From: Laceyella sediminis
GTDB taxonomy: Bacteria; Bacillota; Bacilli; Thermoactinomycetales; Thermoactinomycetaceae
Reading direction: 5' to 3'
Length of the DNA: 64,000 nucleotides
Assembly (NCBI RefSeq): GCF_003003125.1
Contig: NZ_PVTZ01000003.1
Location: 186,001 to 250,000, forward strand
In this document: positions 8,199 through 16,570 of the stretch, in pieces
Layout: every line of letters begins with the position of its first letter
Numbering within the stretch: position 1 is the stretch's first letter
Notes under the pieces: generated by a model
What the model saw: the letters and a program-made list of their open reading frames with translations, nothing else
Told to the model about the DNA's origin: nothing
The model's database searches: none
Program-made: the position numbers and the translations under genes

Positions 8199-8978
8199 AT
8201 GATCAAATATCCTCGCACACGCCATTTGTCGGGGTCAGGACTACAACCCGGCGATGAAGACCTAAACATTGCAGCTTATAAGGAACTGATCGGACGGCAT
8301 ATAGTCATCGAAGAGAAGATGGACGGGTCCAACACAGGCATCCGTTTTACCTCGGACGGCTCCTTGCTATTGCAAAGCCGTGGGCATTACCTGACGGGCG
8401 GCCCCCGAGAGCGGCAATTCACCTTGTTCAAAAGCTGGACTCATCACCATGCCCCTGCGCTTTGGGATTTGCTCAGCGACCGATATATCATGTACGGCGA
8501 ATGGATGTATGCCAAACACACCATCTTTTACACCGACTTGCCCCATTATTTTTTGGAGTTTGATATTTACGACACACAAGCCGGCGCCTTCCTTTCCACG
8601 GCCAAACGGCGGGAATTCTTGGCCAAAGCGCCTTTTATTGTTTCAGTGAGAGTCTTGTATGAAGGCATCGCTGCCAGAAAAAACACCTTACCGGATTGGA
8701 TCGCTCCTTCCCCGTTCATTGCCACAGACCATATGGAGAAACTGAGGCAACTTGCCGACCGATTGGGACTGCAACCCGAACTGGCTTGGCGGGAAACGGA
8801 CCCTTCCGGATTGATGGAGGGTTTGTATATAAAAGTGGAAGAGGGCGATTTTGTGCAAGACCGGTACAAGTGGGTGCGTTCCGACTTTTTGCAAACCATC
8901 ATCGATTCTGAATCCCACTGGATGAACCGGCCACTCATTCCCAACCAATTGCGGAAAGGAGTGAATCTTTTTGATTGA
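8199..8978 (+). CDS. Rnl2-type RNA ligase family protein
   Basis: Predicted ATP-dependent polynucleotide ligase of the T4 Rnl2-like family. The 259 residues carry nucleotidyltransferase motif I EEKMDGSN with the predicted adenylated lysine at Lys40, motif III-like YGEWMY, motif IV LMEGLYIKVEE and motif V YKWVRSDF. An upstream ATG at 8190 overlaps the SD GAAAGGA (8184-8190), so I prefer the ATG at 8199, eight nt after it. The following HD-Pnk gene overlaps by 8 nt, which points to a heal-and-seal RNA repair pair. The RNA substrate is unknown, and ligase activity is inferred from motifs. Confidence 0.82.
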   Translation: MIKYPRTRHLSGSGLQPGDEDLNIAAYKELIGRHIVIEEKMDGSNTGIRFTSDGSLLLQSRGHYLTGGPRERQFTLFKSWTHHHAPALWDLLSDRYIMYGEWMYAKHTIFYTDLPHYFLEFDIYDTQAGAFLSTAKRREFLAKAPFIVSVRVLYEGIAARKNTLPDWIAPSPFIATDHMEKLRQLADRLGLQPELAWRETDPSGLMEGLYIKVEEGDFVQDRYKWVRSDFLQTIIDSESHWMNRPLIPNQLRKGVNLFD

Positions 8979-10068
8979 TTCCGTGCCATTTAACCGCCAG
9001 CAAGCTCTTGATCAATTCCCTTGGTTGCAAGCACTCAGCCACGTGAACCAAGATCCACATTATCATGGGGAAGGCGATGTGCTAACCCACACATGGATGG
9101 TGGTGGATGAACTTCGCCGGCTCCCCGCGTGGCAATCCTTGGCGCCGGCTGAGCAATCCTTGTTGCTAAAGGCCGCCTTGTTTCATGATATCGGTAAAGA
9201 GGCATGCACAAAGATCGGCGACGACGGCCGCATCCATGCTCCTAATCATGCCAAAGTCGGAGCCCAGATCGTGCGGGAGAAAATGCAGACCCTGCCGCTT
9301 CAAGAGCGGGAGATGTTGGTGCAACTCGTCCGACATCACGGCTTGCCACTGTGGTTTTTTGAAAAGCCTGACCCCGAGAAGGCGGTGGTTGGCGCCAGCT
9401 GGCAGATCCGCCTCGATTGGGTTGCCATGTTGGCCGAAGCTGATGTGCGCGGGCGAATTTGCCCAGACCAAGCGGAATTATTGGAGCGGATCGCCTATTT
9501 CCGCCAATACGCCACCGAACTGGGCTGTTACACACAACCCAAACCCTTCGCCAACAACCATACGCGCTTCCGTTATTTTCGCAGTGACCACCTGCGAATC
9601 GACGACGTGCTATATGACGATACTGACTTTGAAGTGATCATGATGTCTGGATTGCCCGGAGCGGGCAAAGACACTTGGATCAGCTTAAATCATCCGGATC
9701 TCCCAGTCGTTTCTTTGGATCGCATTCGGCATGAACGCCGCATCCCCCCTACAGCCAATCAGGGGGAAGTGGTTCGCCTTGCCAAAGAAGAGGCCAAATA
9801 CTTGCTGCGACGAAAACAACCATTTATCTGGAACGCCACCAATCTCACTCGGCATTTGCGAGATCCACTTGTTGATCTATTCGCTTCCTATGGTGCGCAT
9901 GTTAGCATCGTGTATATCGACGCGCCGCTTACGCTGTTATTGTCCCGCAATCGCAACCGAAAACAGGCCGTTCCTGAAGCAACGATCCGCAAGCTGATGC
10001 AAAAGTTAGAAGTTCCTACAGCCGAAGAAGCGCACCAGGTACGGTGGATTGAAAACAAAAAAGCCTGA
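8971..10068 (+). CDS. HD-Pnk: HD phosphoesterase fused to polynucleotide kinase
   Basis: 365 residues in two domains. The N-terminal HD domain (about 1-200) has metal ligands in THTWMVV (His40), FHDIGK (72-73) and PNHAKVG (His93). The C-terminal P-loop kinase has GLPGAGKD (about 227-234) and LDRIRHE, typical of 5'-OH polynucleotide kinases. The same architecture is known in Runella HD-Pnk, where HD removes 2',3'-cyclic phosphates and the kinase phosphorylates 5'-OH ends. The start is a TTG with GGAAAGGAG 9 nt upstream, overlapping the ligase stop. Together the two gene products could heal and seal cleaved RNA. Confidence 0.85.
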   Translation: MIDSVPFNRQQALDQFPWLQALSHVNQDPHYHGEGDVLTHTWMVVDELRRLPAWQSLAPAEQSLLLKAALFHDIGKEACTKIGDDGRIHAPNHAKVGAQIVREKMQTLPLQEREMLVQLVRHHGLPLWFFEKPDPEKAVVGASWQIRLDWVAMLAEADVRGRICPDQAELLERIAYFRQYATELGCYTQPKPFANNHTRFRYFRSDHLRIDDVLYDDTDFEVIMMSGLPGAGKDTWISLNHPDLPVVSLDRIRHERRIPPTANQGEVVRLAKEEAKYLLRRKQPFIWNATNLTRHLRDPLVDLFASYGAHVSIVYIDAPLTLLLSRNRNRKQAVPEATIRKLMQKLEVPTAEEAHQVRWIENKKA

Positions 10069-10089
10069 CTCCCTATGGAAGCCAGGCTT
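10061..10089 (-). terminator. Terminator shared by the HD-Pnk and SCP2 genes
   Basis: Arms AAGCCTG (10061-10067) and CAGGCTT (10083-10089). The U-run is strong on the minus strand, after the SCP2 gene; the plus strand has a weaker TCTCTTTC after HD-Pnk. The HD-Pnk stop codon lies inside the first arm. Confidence 0.75.
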
Positions 10090-10101
10090 CTCTTTCACCC
10101 G

Positions 10102-10425
10102 TTAGCTGGCATAATACTTTAATACCTTTTGCAAGCGGAGCGCAGCTTCAATCGAGCCTTTTACTTTCAGCTTGCCCATCATCACCGCTGTCGTCGCTCC
10201 CAGTTTTCCCGTGACAAGCTTCAGCAAATCCTCATCTTTGATCTGCAACGAACAAGTGGGCTCCCATTTGTTTCCTTCGGCCCACTCCGCTTTTCCATCT
10301 GCAAACCGCACCTGATACGTCCCACTGGTCACTTCCAACTGATATACATCGTTCAAATGACTGATTCCCGTTGGATCTTGATTGATTTTCTCCGCCAATG
10401 AAGTGAAAACCTGGATTAGTTCCAC
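10102..10425 (-). CDS. SCP2 sterol-carrier-like domain protein
   Basis: A single SCP-2 lipid-binding fold of 107 residues, with the pattern YQVRFADGKAEW, CSLQIKDEDLLKLVTGKL and MGKLKVKGSIEAALRLQKVL near the C-terminus. Such small proteins are thought to bind hydrophobic ligands such as acyl-CoA; the specific role is unknown. A GTG at 10434 overlaps the SD AAGGAG, whereas the GTG at 10425 is 8 nt from it, so I chose the latter. It is divergent from tatA. Confidence 0.8.
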   Translation of the reverse strand: MELIQVFTSLAEKINQDPTGISHLNDVYQLEVTSGTYQVRFADGKAEWAEGNKWEPTCSLQIKDEDLLKLVTGKLGATTAVMMGKLKVKGSIEAALRLQKVLKYYAS

Positions 10426-10480
10426 ACCTGCCACTCCTTTTTGTCATGATAAATTGATTATAATGCAAAAAAAGCTTTAC

Positions 10481-10509
10481 TTGGCATCTTTCTGGCGAAG
10501 CGATATAAT
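10481..10509 (+). promoter_or_regulatory. SigA-type promoter of tatA
   Basis: TTGGCA (10481-10486), a 17-nt spacer and a consensus TATAAT (10504-10509) lie 48 nt upstream of the tatA ATG. Confidence 0.8.
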
Positions 10510-10557
10510 GGCTAAAGAACAGACCAGGCTAATTTTAGCCTGTTGGAGCGTGAAAAT

Positions 10558-10734
10558 ATGTTCAGTAGTATCGGTTTACCCGGACTTATTGTCATCCTCG
10601 TTGTCGCCCTGCTTTTGTTCGGGCCAAAAAAATTGCCCGAATTGGGACGCGCAACTGGACAAACTTTAAAAATGTTCCGCGATGCAGTATCCGGTAAAGA
10701 CGATTCCAAAGAGAAAAAAGAGGATAAATCATGA
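10558..10734 (+). CDS. tatA: Twin-arginine translocase subunit TatA
   Basis: Pore-forming subunit for export of folded proteins. The 58 residues have one TM helix (about 5-20), the hinge [10 protein letters not shown] (21-30) and an amphipathic helix [15 protein letters not shown], followed by a short charged tail. The start is the ATG at 10558, with GGAG 9 nt upstream; the frame also opens at a TTG at 10543 that would bury the SD. No tatC is adjacent. Monocistronic, with its own promoter and terminator. Confidence 0.93.
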   Translation: MFSSIGLPGLIVILVVALLLFGPKKLPELGRATGQTLKMFRDAVSGKDDSKEKKEDKS

Positions 10735-10737
10735 CGC

Positions 10738-10762
10738 AAGCTCACCCCAAACGGGTGAGCTT
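10738..10762 (+). terminator. tatA terminator
   Basis: Ten-bp arms AAGCTCACCC (10738-10747) and GGGTGAGCTT (10753-10762), followed by GCTCTCTTTTCTC. It overlaps the 3' end of the convergent desaturase-like gene. Confidence 0.75.
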
Positions 10763-12226
10763 GCTCTCTTTTCTCTCTTCTTCCAGCTTGATGAGCTGAG
10801 CGGTATGCAGCCCGCTGATCGCCGCCATCGCTTGATCCCCTCCCGGATACGCTCCAGCTCCTGCATAATACAACCCTTGCCGCTTGCGATCCTTGAGCGG
10901 TTGGCGAATCGCCGCGCGAAACCCATGAAAAGCACGTCCATTCAACGCTCCACCATAAGCCCCCGTCATTTCCTGCAAATCAAGGGGACCCAACCACTGC
11001 TCTACTTCGATCTGCTCACTCAGCCCTTGCAGACCCCAAACCCGTTCCAGCAAGTACAAAAGTCGCTCGCGGTACAATTCAAACTGGCCCGGCTTCAGCC
11101 CGAAGCTGGCTGGCACCTGAGCAGTGACACACAGATTGCAACCTGCGCTGGTGCGATCCGCTTCATACAAACAGGGGTTCCCCACATAAATCAGAGGGGC
11201 GTCAGGCCATTCCCGCTGTTCAAACAAATCAATATAGTACCGCTCCATCTCACGCGGATAAAAATAATTATGATAATGCAACACAGGATACGTTTCTTTG
11301 CAACCAAGCAAACCCACGACCTGTGAACAGCTGAGTTGCCTCATATCTGGCGTGTATTGCTCATCCTTCAACAACGACACCCTCGTTTGGATGGGATCGA
11401 TGCAAGACACCACTATGTCTGCCTCCCATTTTTCCCCGCCTGCATCTACACCTGTCACTTTGCGGTCAGACCACAGGATTTCATCCACAGCGCATCCCGT
11501 GTGCAACTCCACACCCCGCGACTGCGCCAAGCGCACCAACGCCTCAATCAACCGCTCATTCCCGCCTTCGACGTAAGATACTCCCTGCACCAATTCCAAG
11601 TAGGCGAACATCGCCACCACCGCAGGCGCCTTATAGGGGGAAGAGCCAACATAGGTTGCATAACGGTTCATCATCGCCAGCATGCGGGCGTCGTCGAAAA
11701 AGCGCCGATGAAAAGCATCCAGCGGCTGCAACAGCTTCATCTTCCATGTCGATTTCACCGCTCCCGGTCGGAGCAGATCTGTCCAACCCACTGTCGGACT
11801 GGCTAAGAGCGTTTCTTCCACCCACTCGTATATGGTTTGTGCCGCATACAGATAGTCCAAAAAACCGGTGCGGTTTTCCGGTGAAAATCCCGTCAGTTGA
11901 TCCGCCATCGCCTCGCCATCTGCAGTTAAATCAACAATCGACTTATTGTAGAAAAAGTGCCGGCTGTTTACTGGCAAGGGAATGAACCGCAGCGAAGGGT
12001 CAACCACTGAGCCAGCTTCCCGAAAGATGCGTTCAAACACCCATGGCATCATCATCGGCGCCGGCTCCAAATCAAATTGATACCCTCCTCCCAATTGGAT
12101 TGCGCGGCACGATCCGCCCACCTTGCTTTCTTTTTCAAACAGGGACACCTTGAAATCCATCGTGGCCAATTTGATCGCCGTCACCAAGCCGGCCAAGCCG
12201 CCACCAATGATGATCGCTTTTTTCAT
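10742..12226 (-). CDS. CrtI/CrtN-like carotenoid desaturase/oxidase family flavoprotein
   Basis: FAD-dependent amine-oxidase-fold protein of the phytoene desaturase family, 494 residues from MKKAIIIGGGLAGL. Visible features are the Rossmann GGGLAG at residues 8-13, ESKVGGSCRAIQLGGGYQFD (the family's GG motif) and the C-terminal FAD segment GLYYAGAGAYPGGD. The ATG overlaps the stop of the acyltransferase gene (ATGA). The gene pair resembles terminal steps of Firmicute carotenoid pathways, where oxidation and acylation modify a C30 backbone, but no synthase is present here and the substrate is unproven. A longer frame upstream lacks an SD. Confidence 0.75.
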   Translation of the reverse strand: MKKAIIIGGGLAGLVTAIKLATMDFKVSLFEKESKVGGSCRAIQLGGGYQFDLEPAPMMMPWVFERIFREAGSVVDPSLRFIPLPVNSRHFFYNKSIVDLTADGEAMADQLTGFSPENRTGFLDYLYAAQTIYEWVEETLLASPTVGWTDLLRPGAVKSTWKMKLLQPLDAFHRRFFDDARMLAMMNRYATYVGSSPYKAPAVVAMFAYLELVQGVSYVEGGNERLIEALVRLAQSRGVELHTGCAVDEILWSDRKVTGVDAGGEKWEADIVVSCIDPIQTRVSLLKDEQYTPDMRQLSCSQVVGLLGCKETYPVLHYHNYFYPREMERYYIDLFEQREWPDAPLIYVGNPCLYEADRTSAGCNLCVTAQVPASFGLKPGQFELYRERLLYLLERVWGLQGLSEQIEVEQWLGPLDLQEMTGAYGGALNGRAFHGFRAAIRQPLKDRKRQGLYYAGAGAYPGGDQAMAAISGLHTAQLIKLEEERKESKLTRLG

Positions 12227-12990
12227 TGCTGTGATCGCCCTTTCTTCCATCTTCGCCACCATTGGCTGGCCTGCTTCAGTCCGTCCCGCGCGCGATTCCA
12301 CTGTTCCGGAAATGATGAGAAGCCCTGCCAAGCCAGCTCGAAACCGGTGAGCCGGTTGGCAATCACCCCTTCACGCATAGCATCCAGTTCTAGCGCCAAC
12401 TCCCTTTCACAGGCGGCGACCCATTGCCGACGATGGCCTTTGGTAAATGTCTCCGGCAACAATGGATCTGCAAGGCGGATATAGACATCCGGCCGACTTT
12501 GGGTAAATGACGTGTAAATCGCCACCGGAACAACTTGTACCTGCCCGCCTGTTTCAAGCAACGACCCCAGCCCCGGCATGAAGCGGATAGGGCGCGCGTC
12601 TTGATGGACGGCTTCTCCTTGGCCCAAAATCCACAACGAACGGAACCGCGAGGACAACAGCTCTTTTCCAGATTCCAGCGCTGACCGCCACTCCTGATAA
12701 TCATCCGGGTCGACTTCGATGAATCCTTGATCTTTCAATAATGAAAAAAAAGGCCACGCCCGCTCTTGCAGCAGGACATAGGCGTCTTGGCGCAGATATG
12801 CGTGATTCAGCCACAACACGAACAACGGATCCCACCAATGGCTATGATTCACCAAATATAAGGTGGGGGTAGACACATTGATGCGTTCCGAACAGTTGAC
12901 ATACATCCGCGCAAAATGACGCCGCAACACACATGTCACCATGGCATGCACAAGCGGCGTAAATCGTTTATTTTTCTCTTCCGCAATCAT
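12223..12990 (-). CDS. PlsC-like acyltransferase
   Basis: Lysophospholipid/glycerolipid acyltransferase fold, 255 residues. The catalytic H-x4-D motif is NHSHWWD, preceded by a hydrophobic strand TPTLYLV. A later segment, RFMPGLGSLLETGGQVQVVPVA, is the substrate/strand region of the family. The start is the ATG at 12990 with GAGGAG 9 nt upstream, 5 nt after the TetR stop. It is the middle gene of a TetR-acyltransferase-desaturase operon; acylation of a carotenoid end group is a plausible but unproven role. Confidence 0.78.
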   Translation of the reverse strand: MIAEEKNKRFTPLVHAMVTCVLRRHFARMYVNCSERINVSTPTLYLVNHSHWWDPLFVLWLNHAYLRQDAYVLLQERAWPFFSLLKDQGFIEVDPDDYQEWRSALESGKELLSSRFRSLWILGQGEAVHQDARPIRFMPGLGSLLETGGQVQVVPVAIYTSFTQSRPDVYIRLADPLLPETFTKGHRRQWVAACERELALELDAMREGVIANRLTGFELAWQGFSSFPEQWNRARDGLKQASQWWRRWKKGRSQQ

Positions 12991-12995
12991 CCGAG

Positions 12996-13658
12996 TCACT
13001 CCTCTGTCCGCATATGACGCCCTTCTTTGGCAATGCCGTCCATGAACACAGTGACTGCCATCTCCGCTAGCCGGCCGATCTCCTCCGCATCTGTTTCCTT
13101 GCGGCAATGTTTCGCCAAAGTATCCAACATCCCCAGCCACAATTCCACCAGCATCGGAATCTGCTCGGCCTGCGCACGCACTTCCCCTTGCTCCACCCCC
13201 TCTTGAATCAGATCCTGCAACGGCTTCACGATTGCACGATGCAACGTGAGATGCACGCGTTCGGTCAGGTCAGGACGCAGTTGTTCATCCACGTCGCGCA
13301 TTAGTGGTTGCATCGACATGGAGGCATAGTGGAAAAAGCCCGTCGCCAAACAAATGAGGCGTTGCCGGACACTTCCCCCTTTTGCGATTCCCCGTTGGAT
13401 ATGCGTCCCAGCCAACTCAAGTTTTTTGCACACCACCGCCGCGAACAATGTCTCTTTGTCAGGAAAATAATGATACAGTGTCGGTTTGGTGATGCCCACG
13501 GCGTCCGTTATCATACTGATCGAAACGGCGGCATAACCACTTTTTAAAAACAATCCCGCCGCTTCGCATAAAATCTTCTGTTCAGTGTCCATTGTCCCTT
13601 CCAAATCTGAGCGCCTTGGCCTACCCGGCGCCCGCTTTACCCGGTCCTTCAATCTCAT
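12996..13658 (-). CDS. TetR/AcrR family transcriptional regulator
   Basis: About 220 residues. The N-terminal TetR helix-turn-helix reads GYAAVSISMITDAVGITKPTLYHYF, split by the turn after VSISMI, and the ligand domain follows. A basic stretch VKRAPGRPRRSD precedes the HTH. The start is uncertain: ATG 13658 has AAAAGGGG very close, TTG 13652 is better spaced, and ATG 13592 (MDTEQK) would also leave an intact HTH. It heads the operon with the acyltransferase and desaturase-like genes and probably controls it in response to a small ligand. Confidence 0.85.
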   Translation of the reverse strand: MRLKDRVKRAPGRPRRSDLEGTMDTEQKILCEAAGLFLKSGYAAVSISMITDAVGITKPTLYHYFPDKETLFAAVVCKKLELAGTHIQRGIAKGGSVRQRLICLATGFFHYASMSMQPLMRDVDEQLRPDLTERVHLTLHRAIVKPLQDLIQEGVEQGEVRAQAEQIPMLVELWLGMLDTLAKHCRKETDAEEIGRLAEMAVTVFMDGIAKEGRHMRTEE

Positions 13659-13791
13659 ACCCCTTTTGATTTGAATTTCAATCCATGTACCATCATACCA
13701 ATCGCGATCAAAAATACAATCAACTTCTTTTAAGCCGATTCTACACGGTTTCTCCCCTTGTTTCCACCCTGTTTTTTCCAACAAAACAATG

Positions 13792-13815
13792 AAAAAACGC
13801 CTCTTCAAGGAGGCG
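13792..13815 (-). terminator. Terminator of the DnaD-like gene
   Basis: Arms CGCCTC (13798-13803) and GAGGCG (13810-13815), with a run of six T on the minus strand immediately after. It lies 65 nt downstream of the 13880-14374 gene. Confidence 0.65.
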
Positions 13816-13879
13816 AAACGCGACCGGCTGACGAGCAATCGTTTAAATATTCCAAATTAACATCCCAAAAAAACCCATT

Positions 13880-14374
13880 TCATTTCAACCAGTCTGCAAC
13901 TTGAGACAGACGCCGCTCGATTTGATCTAGCTGTTGGTTCATCAAGTTAAACTTCAAATTCATTTCTTTGCGAAGTTCATGCAATTGTTTGGCGATGAGG
14001 GCAATATTGGTTTCCACATATTCCATGTTGTAATCAGCATCGTCCGACACATGCGGGCTGGACTCAGGTTGCCGCTTTTGATACGGTCTCTCCCGCAAAT
14101 AACGGAATACCTCATGCGCGTTTCGCACACCCACTTCATCCAGCTCCTCAGCCAATTGCAATACATATGTACGAACGATTTTATAATTATTTTCGATGAG
14201 ACAATACTCGAACAACGCGTTGATGACACCATTAGAAAAAGCGTGTGTCTTCTTCAATTCATATACCAGCTGGACCAACTGTTTGGACAAAGGTTGGCCT
14301 CCCGTATATTGGCGCAAAAATTCTACCGGTTCGGTATTCTCCATTTTAAGGATTTGTTTGTCAAGTGCTGTCAT
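13880..14374 (-). CDS. DnaD-like (DDBH2-type) helical domain protein
   Basis: 164 residues. The central part, with FSNGVINALFEYCLIENNYK and AEELDEVGVRNAHEVFRYLRER, has the pattern of the C-terminal DNA-binding domain of DnaD/DnaB primosome proteins. The last 50 residues form a probable coiled coil (heptads through IAKQLHELRKEMNLKFNLM and the residues after). There is no winged-helix N-domain, so it is not a full DnaD. The SD GGGAGGG precedes the ATG at 14374. Its position between uvrC and a TetR operon gives no functional clue. The domain call is tentative. Confidence 0.5.
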   Translation of the reverse strand: MTALDKQILKMENTEPVEFLRQYTGGQPLSKQLVQLVYELKKTHAFSNGVINALFEYCLIENNYKIVRTYVLQLAEELDEVGVRNAHEVFRYLRERPYQKRQPESSPHVSDDADYNMEYVETNIALIAKQLHELRKEMNLKFNLMNQQLDQIERRLSQVADWLK

Positions 14375-14463
14375 AAATACCCTCCCGCATCAGATATGTA
14401 CCCTCATTATATCAAAAATTGCAAAAGAACGATTATAAATTTGAAAGATACGAACATAAATAA

Positions 14464-14494
14464 AGCCCTGCCCGACACACTGACCGGGCGGGCT
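14464..14494 (-). terminator. uvrC terminator
   Basis: GC-rich stem AGCCCTGCCCG (14464-14474) with CGGGCGGGCT (14485-14494), followed on the minus strand by TTTATTTATG. It begins at the uvrC stop codon. Confidence 0.75.
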
Positions 14495-16275
14495 CATGTC
14501 TTCACAGGCGCTTTTCGCTTCAGGGCTTCCATAATTGATTGGGCTAATTTGTCACTGATGCCGGCTTTGCGGAATTCTTCTAGGCCGGCTTCGCGCATCT
14601 TGTCAATCGATCCGAAATGGCGGAACAATTGTTGCTTGCGCTTCGGCCCCACGCCTGGAATATCGTCCAGCTCGGACTTGATCAATTGTTTGCCACGCGT
14701 TTGCCGGTGAAAAGTAATTGCAAACCGGTGCACTTCTTCCTGAATACGTTGAATCAGATAAAACGCTTGGCTCCCTTGTTTGATATCTGTTTCTTGCGGC
14801 GGATCTCCAAAAAGCAACCTTGCGGTGCGGTGCTTTTCATCCTTGACCATCCCCCCGACCGGAACATAGAGGCCCAGTTCGTTTTCCAACACATCCAAGG
14901 CCGCGTTCATCTGCGTTTTGCCTCCGTCGACTAAAATTAAGTCGGGCAACGGCAAATCTTCCTTCAACACGCGCGTGTATCGGCGGCGAATCACTTCCCG
15001 CATCGTCTCCACATCATTGGGCGATTGCACGGAGCGGATTTTGTACTTGCGGTATTCTTTCTTCTCTGGTTTCCCATCGATAAAGCAAACCATCGCCGAT
15101 ACGGGATCAACCCCTTGAATGTTGGAGTTGTCAAATGCCTCAATCCGACGTGGCAAACCGATGCCAAGCGCGTCCCCCAATTGGTTGAGCGCTTGAAACG
15201 TCTTCTCTTCATCTCTTTCCATCATCTGAAACCGTTCATGCAAAGCAATTTTGGCATTTTCCATCGCCATTTGCACCAAGTTCTTTTTCATGCCTCGTTG
15301 CGGAATGGCTACCCGCACCCCGGAAAGCAATTTTGCAATTGTTTCCCAATCCGTTTCTTGCGGCAAGTCTACTTCTTTAGGGAGGGTGGGCGCTTCATGG
15401 TAAAATTGCGCGACATAAGACAAAAAATCTTCCTCCGGTTCATGATAGTGGGGAAACACGGAGACATCACGCTCGATCAGCTTTCCTTGCCGCACATAAA
15501 AGACCTGTACGCACATCCAGCCTTTCTCCGCGGCGTATCCAAACACATCGCGATCCACATGGTCATTGAGAATGATATTCTGCTTTTGCATCACCGCATC
15601 AATGTCTGCCAGCAGATCGCGAATCTCTTTGGCCCGTTCAAACTCCAGATTCTCAGCCGCCTCTTCCATTTTTCTGCGCAGATCCTGCTTTAATTCAGGG
15701 TACCCCCCGTTAAGAAAACGGGTCACTTTGCGTATAATATCTTCGTAAGCTTCCGCTTTTACCTCATATTCACACGGCGCTAAGCATTGGCCCATATGGT
15801 AGTACAAACATACCCGTTTAGGGATCGTCTGGCACTTGCGCAACGGGAATAAACGATCCAACAACTTCTTAGCTTGCTGGGCGGCTCCGGCATGAGGATA
15901 CGGACCGAAATACTTCGAACCGTCCTTTTTCACCTTGCGCGTCACTTCCAAGCGGGGATGCCGCTCTTTGGTCAACCGGATGTATGGATAAGATTTGTCA
16001 TCCTTTAACATCACGTTGTAACGCGGCCGATGCTTTTTGATCAAGTTGCACTCTAAAATCAAGGCTTCCACCGGCGAGCCGGTCACAATATACTCGAAAT
16101 CGCAAATATCCATGACCAATCGTTGCGTCTTACCGTCATGGCTGCCTGTAAAATAAGAACGAACCCGGTTTTTTAAACTTTTGGCCTTGCCCACATAAAT
16201 GATTTCCTGATCACGATTTTTCATCAGGTAACACCCAGGTTGATCCGGCAGCAGGGCCAATTTCTCTTTCAGCAT
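14494..16275 (-). CDS. uvrC: Excinuclease ABC subunit C
   Basis: Nucleotide-excision-repair endonuclease that cuts on both sides of a lesion held by UvrB. The 593 residues show the GIY-YIG nuclease domain at the start (GCYLM and [14 protein letters not shown], residues 14-38), the cysteine motif region around [21 protein letters not shown], a UVR helical hairpin near residue 200, the RNase-H-like second nuclease ([20 protein letters not shown]) and a helix-hairpin-helix tail ([12 protein letters not shown]). GGAGGAGAGGGGA precedes the ATG. As in B. subtilis it lies between lysC and trxA, though intervening genes have been inserted. Confidence 0.98.
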   Translation of the reverse strand: MLKEKLALLPDQPGCYLMKNRDQEIIYVGKAKSLKNRVRSYFTGSHDGKTQRLVMDICDFEYIVTGSPVEALILECNLIKKHRPRYNVMLKDDKSYPYIRLTKERHPRLEVTRKVKKDGSKYFGPYPHAGAAQQAKKLLDRLFPLRKCQTIPKRVCLYYHMGQCLAPCEYEVKAEAYEDIIRKVTRFLNGGYPELKQDLRRKMEEAAENLEFERAKEIRDLLADIDAVMQKQNIILNDHVDRDVFGYAAEKGWMCVQVFYVRQGKLIERDVSVFPHYHEPEEDFLSYVAQFYHEAPTLPKEVDLPQETDWETIAKLLSGVRVAIPQRGMKKNLVQMAMENAKIALHERFQMMERDEEKTFQALNQLGDALGIGLPRRIEAFDNSNIQGVDPVSAMVCFIDGKPEKKEYRKYKIRSVQSPNDVETMREVIRRRYTRVLKEDLPLPDLILVDGGKTQMNAALDVLENELGLYVPVGGMVKDEKHRTARLLFGDPPQETDIKQGSQAFYLIQRIQEEVHRFAITFHRQTRGKQLIKSELDDIPGVGPKRKQQLFRHFGSIDKMREAGLEEFRKAGISDKLAQSIMEALKRKAPVKT

Positions 16276-16570
16276 TCCCCTCTCCTCCTTTCCGCGCGGC
16301 AGTGCTCTGTCCCATGCATACCAACAGCGGCAAAGGACCGCCCCTGTCGCCGTTTTAAGCCTTCCTCCGGCGATGGCTAGGCTATCTTAGCTCGCTAAAG
16401 AAGGCCTAATTTATTATATCAATTTGCGGAGCCTGCGGCATGGTGAATCTTGCCTTTGGCCGACCGCTCTGGAACGTTTGGTGAATCTTCCCTTCTCACG
16501 ATAGACAAATATGTAATTTATGTTTAATATTATTTAGTCTAAAAATATACAAACTGTTCAGGAGGAACCA
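16276..16570. other. Divergent uvrC/membrane-protein intergenic region
   Basis: 295 nt without a gene. It contains an imperfect long hairpin with arms TTAAGCCTTC (16355-16364) and GAAGGCCTAA (16400-16409), and a repeated GGTGAATCTT roughly 50 nt apart near 16442 and 16489. It must hold the promoters of both flanking genes, but I cannot assign them with confidence. Confidence 0.4.
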
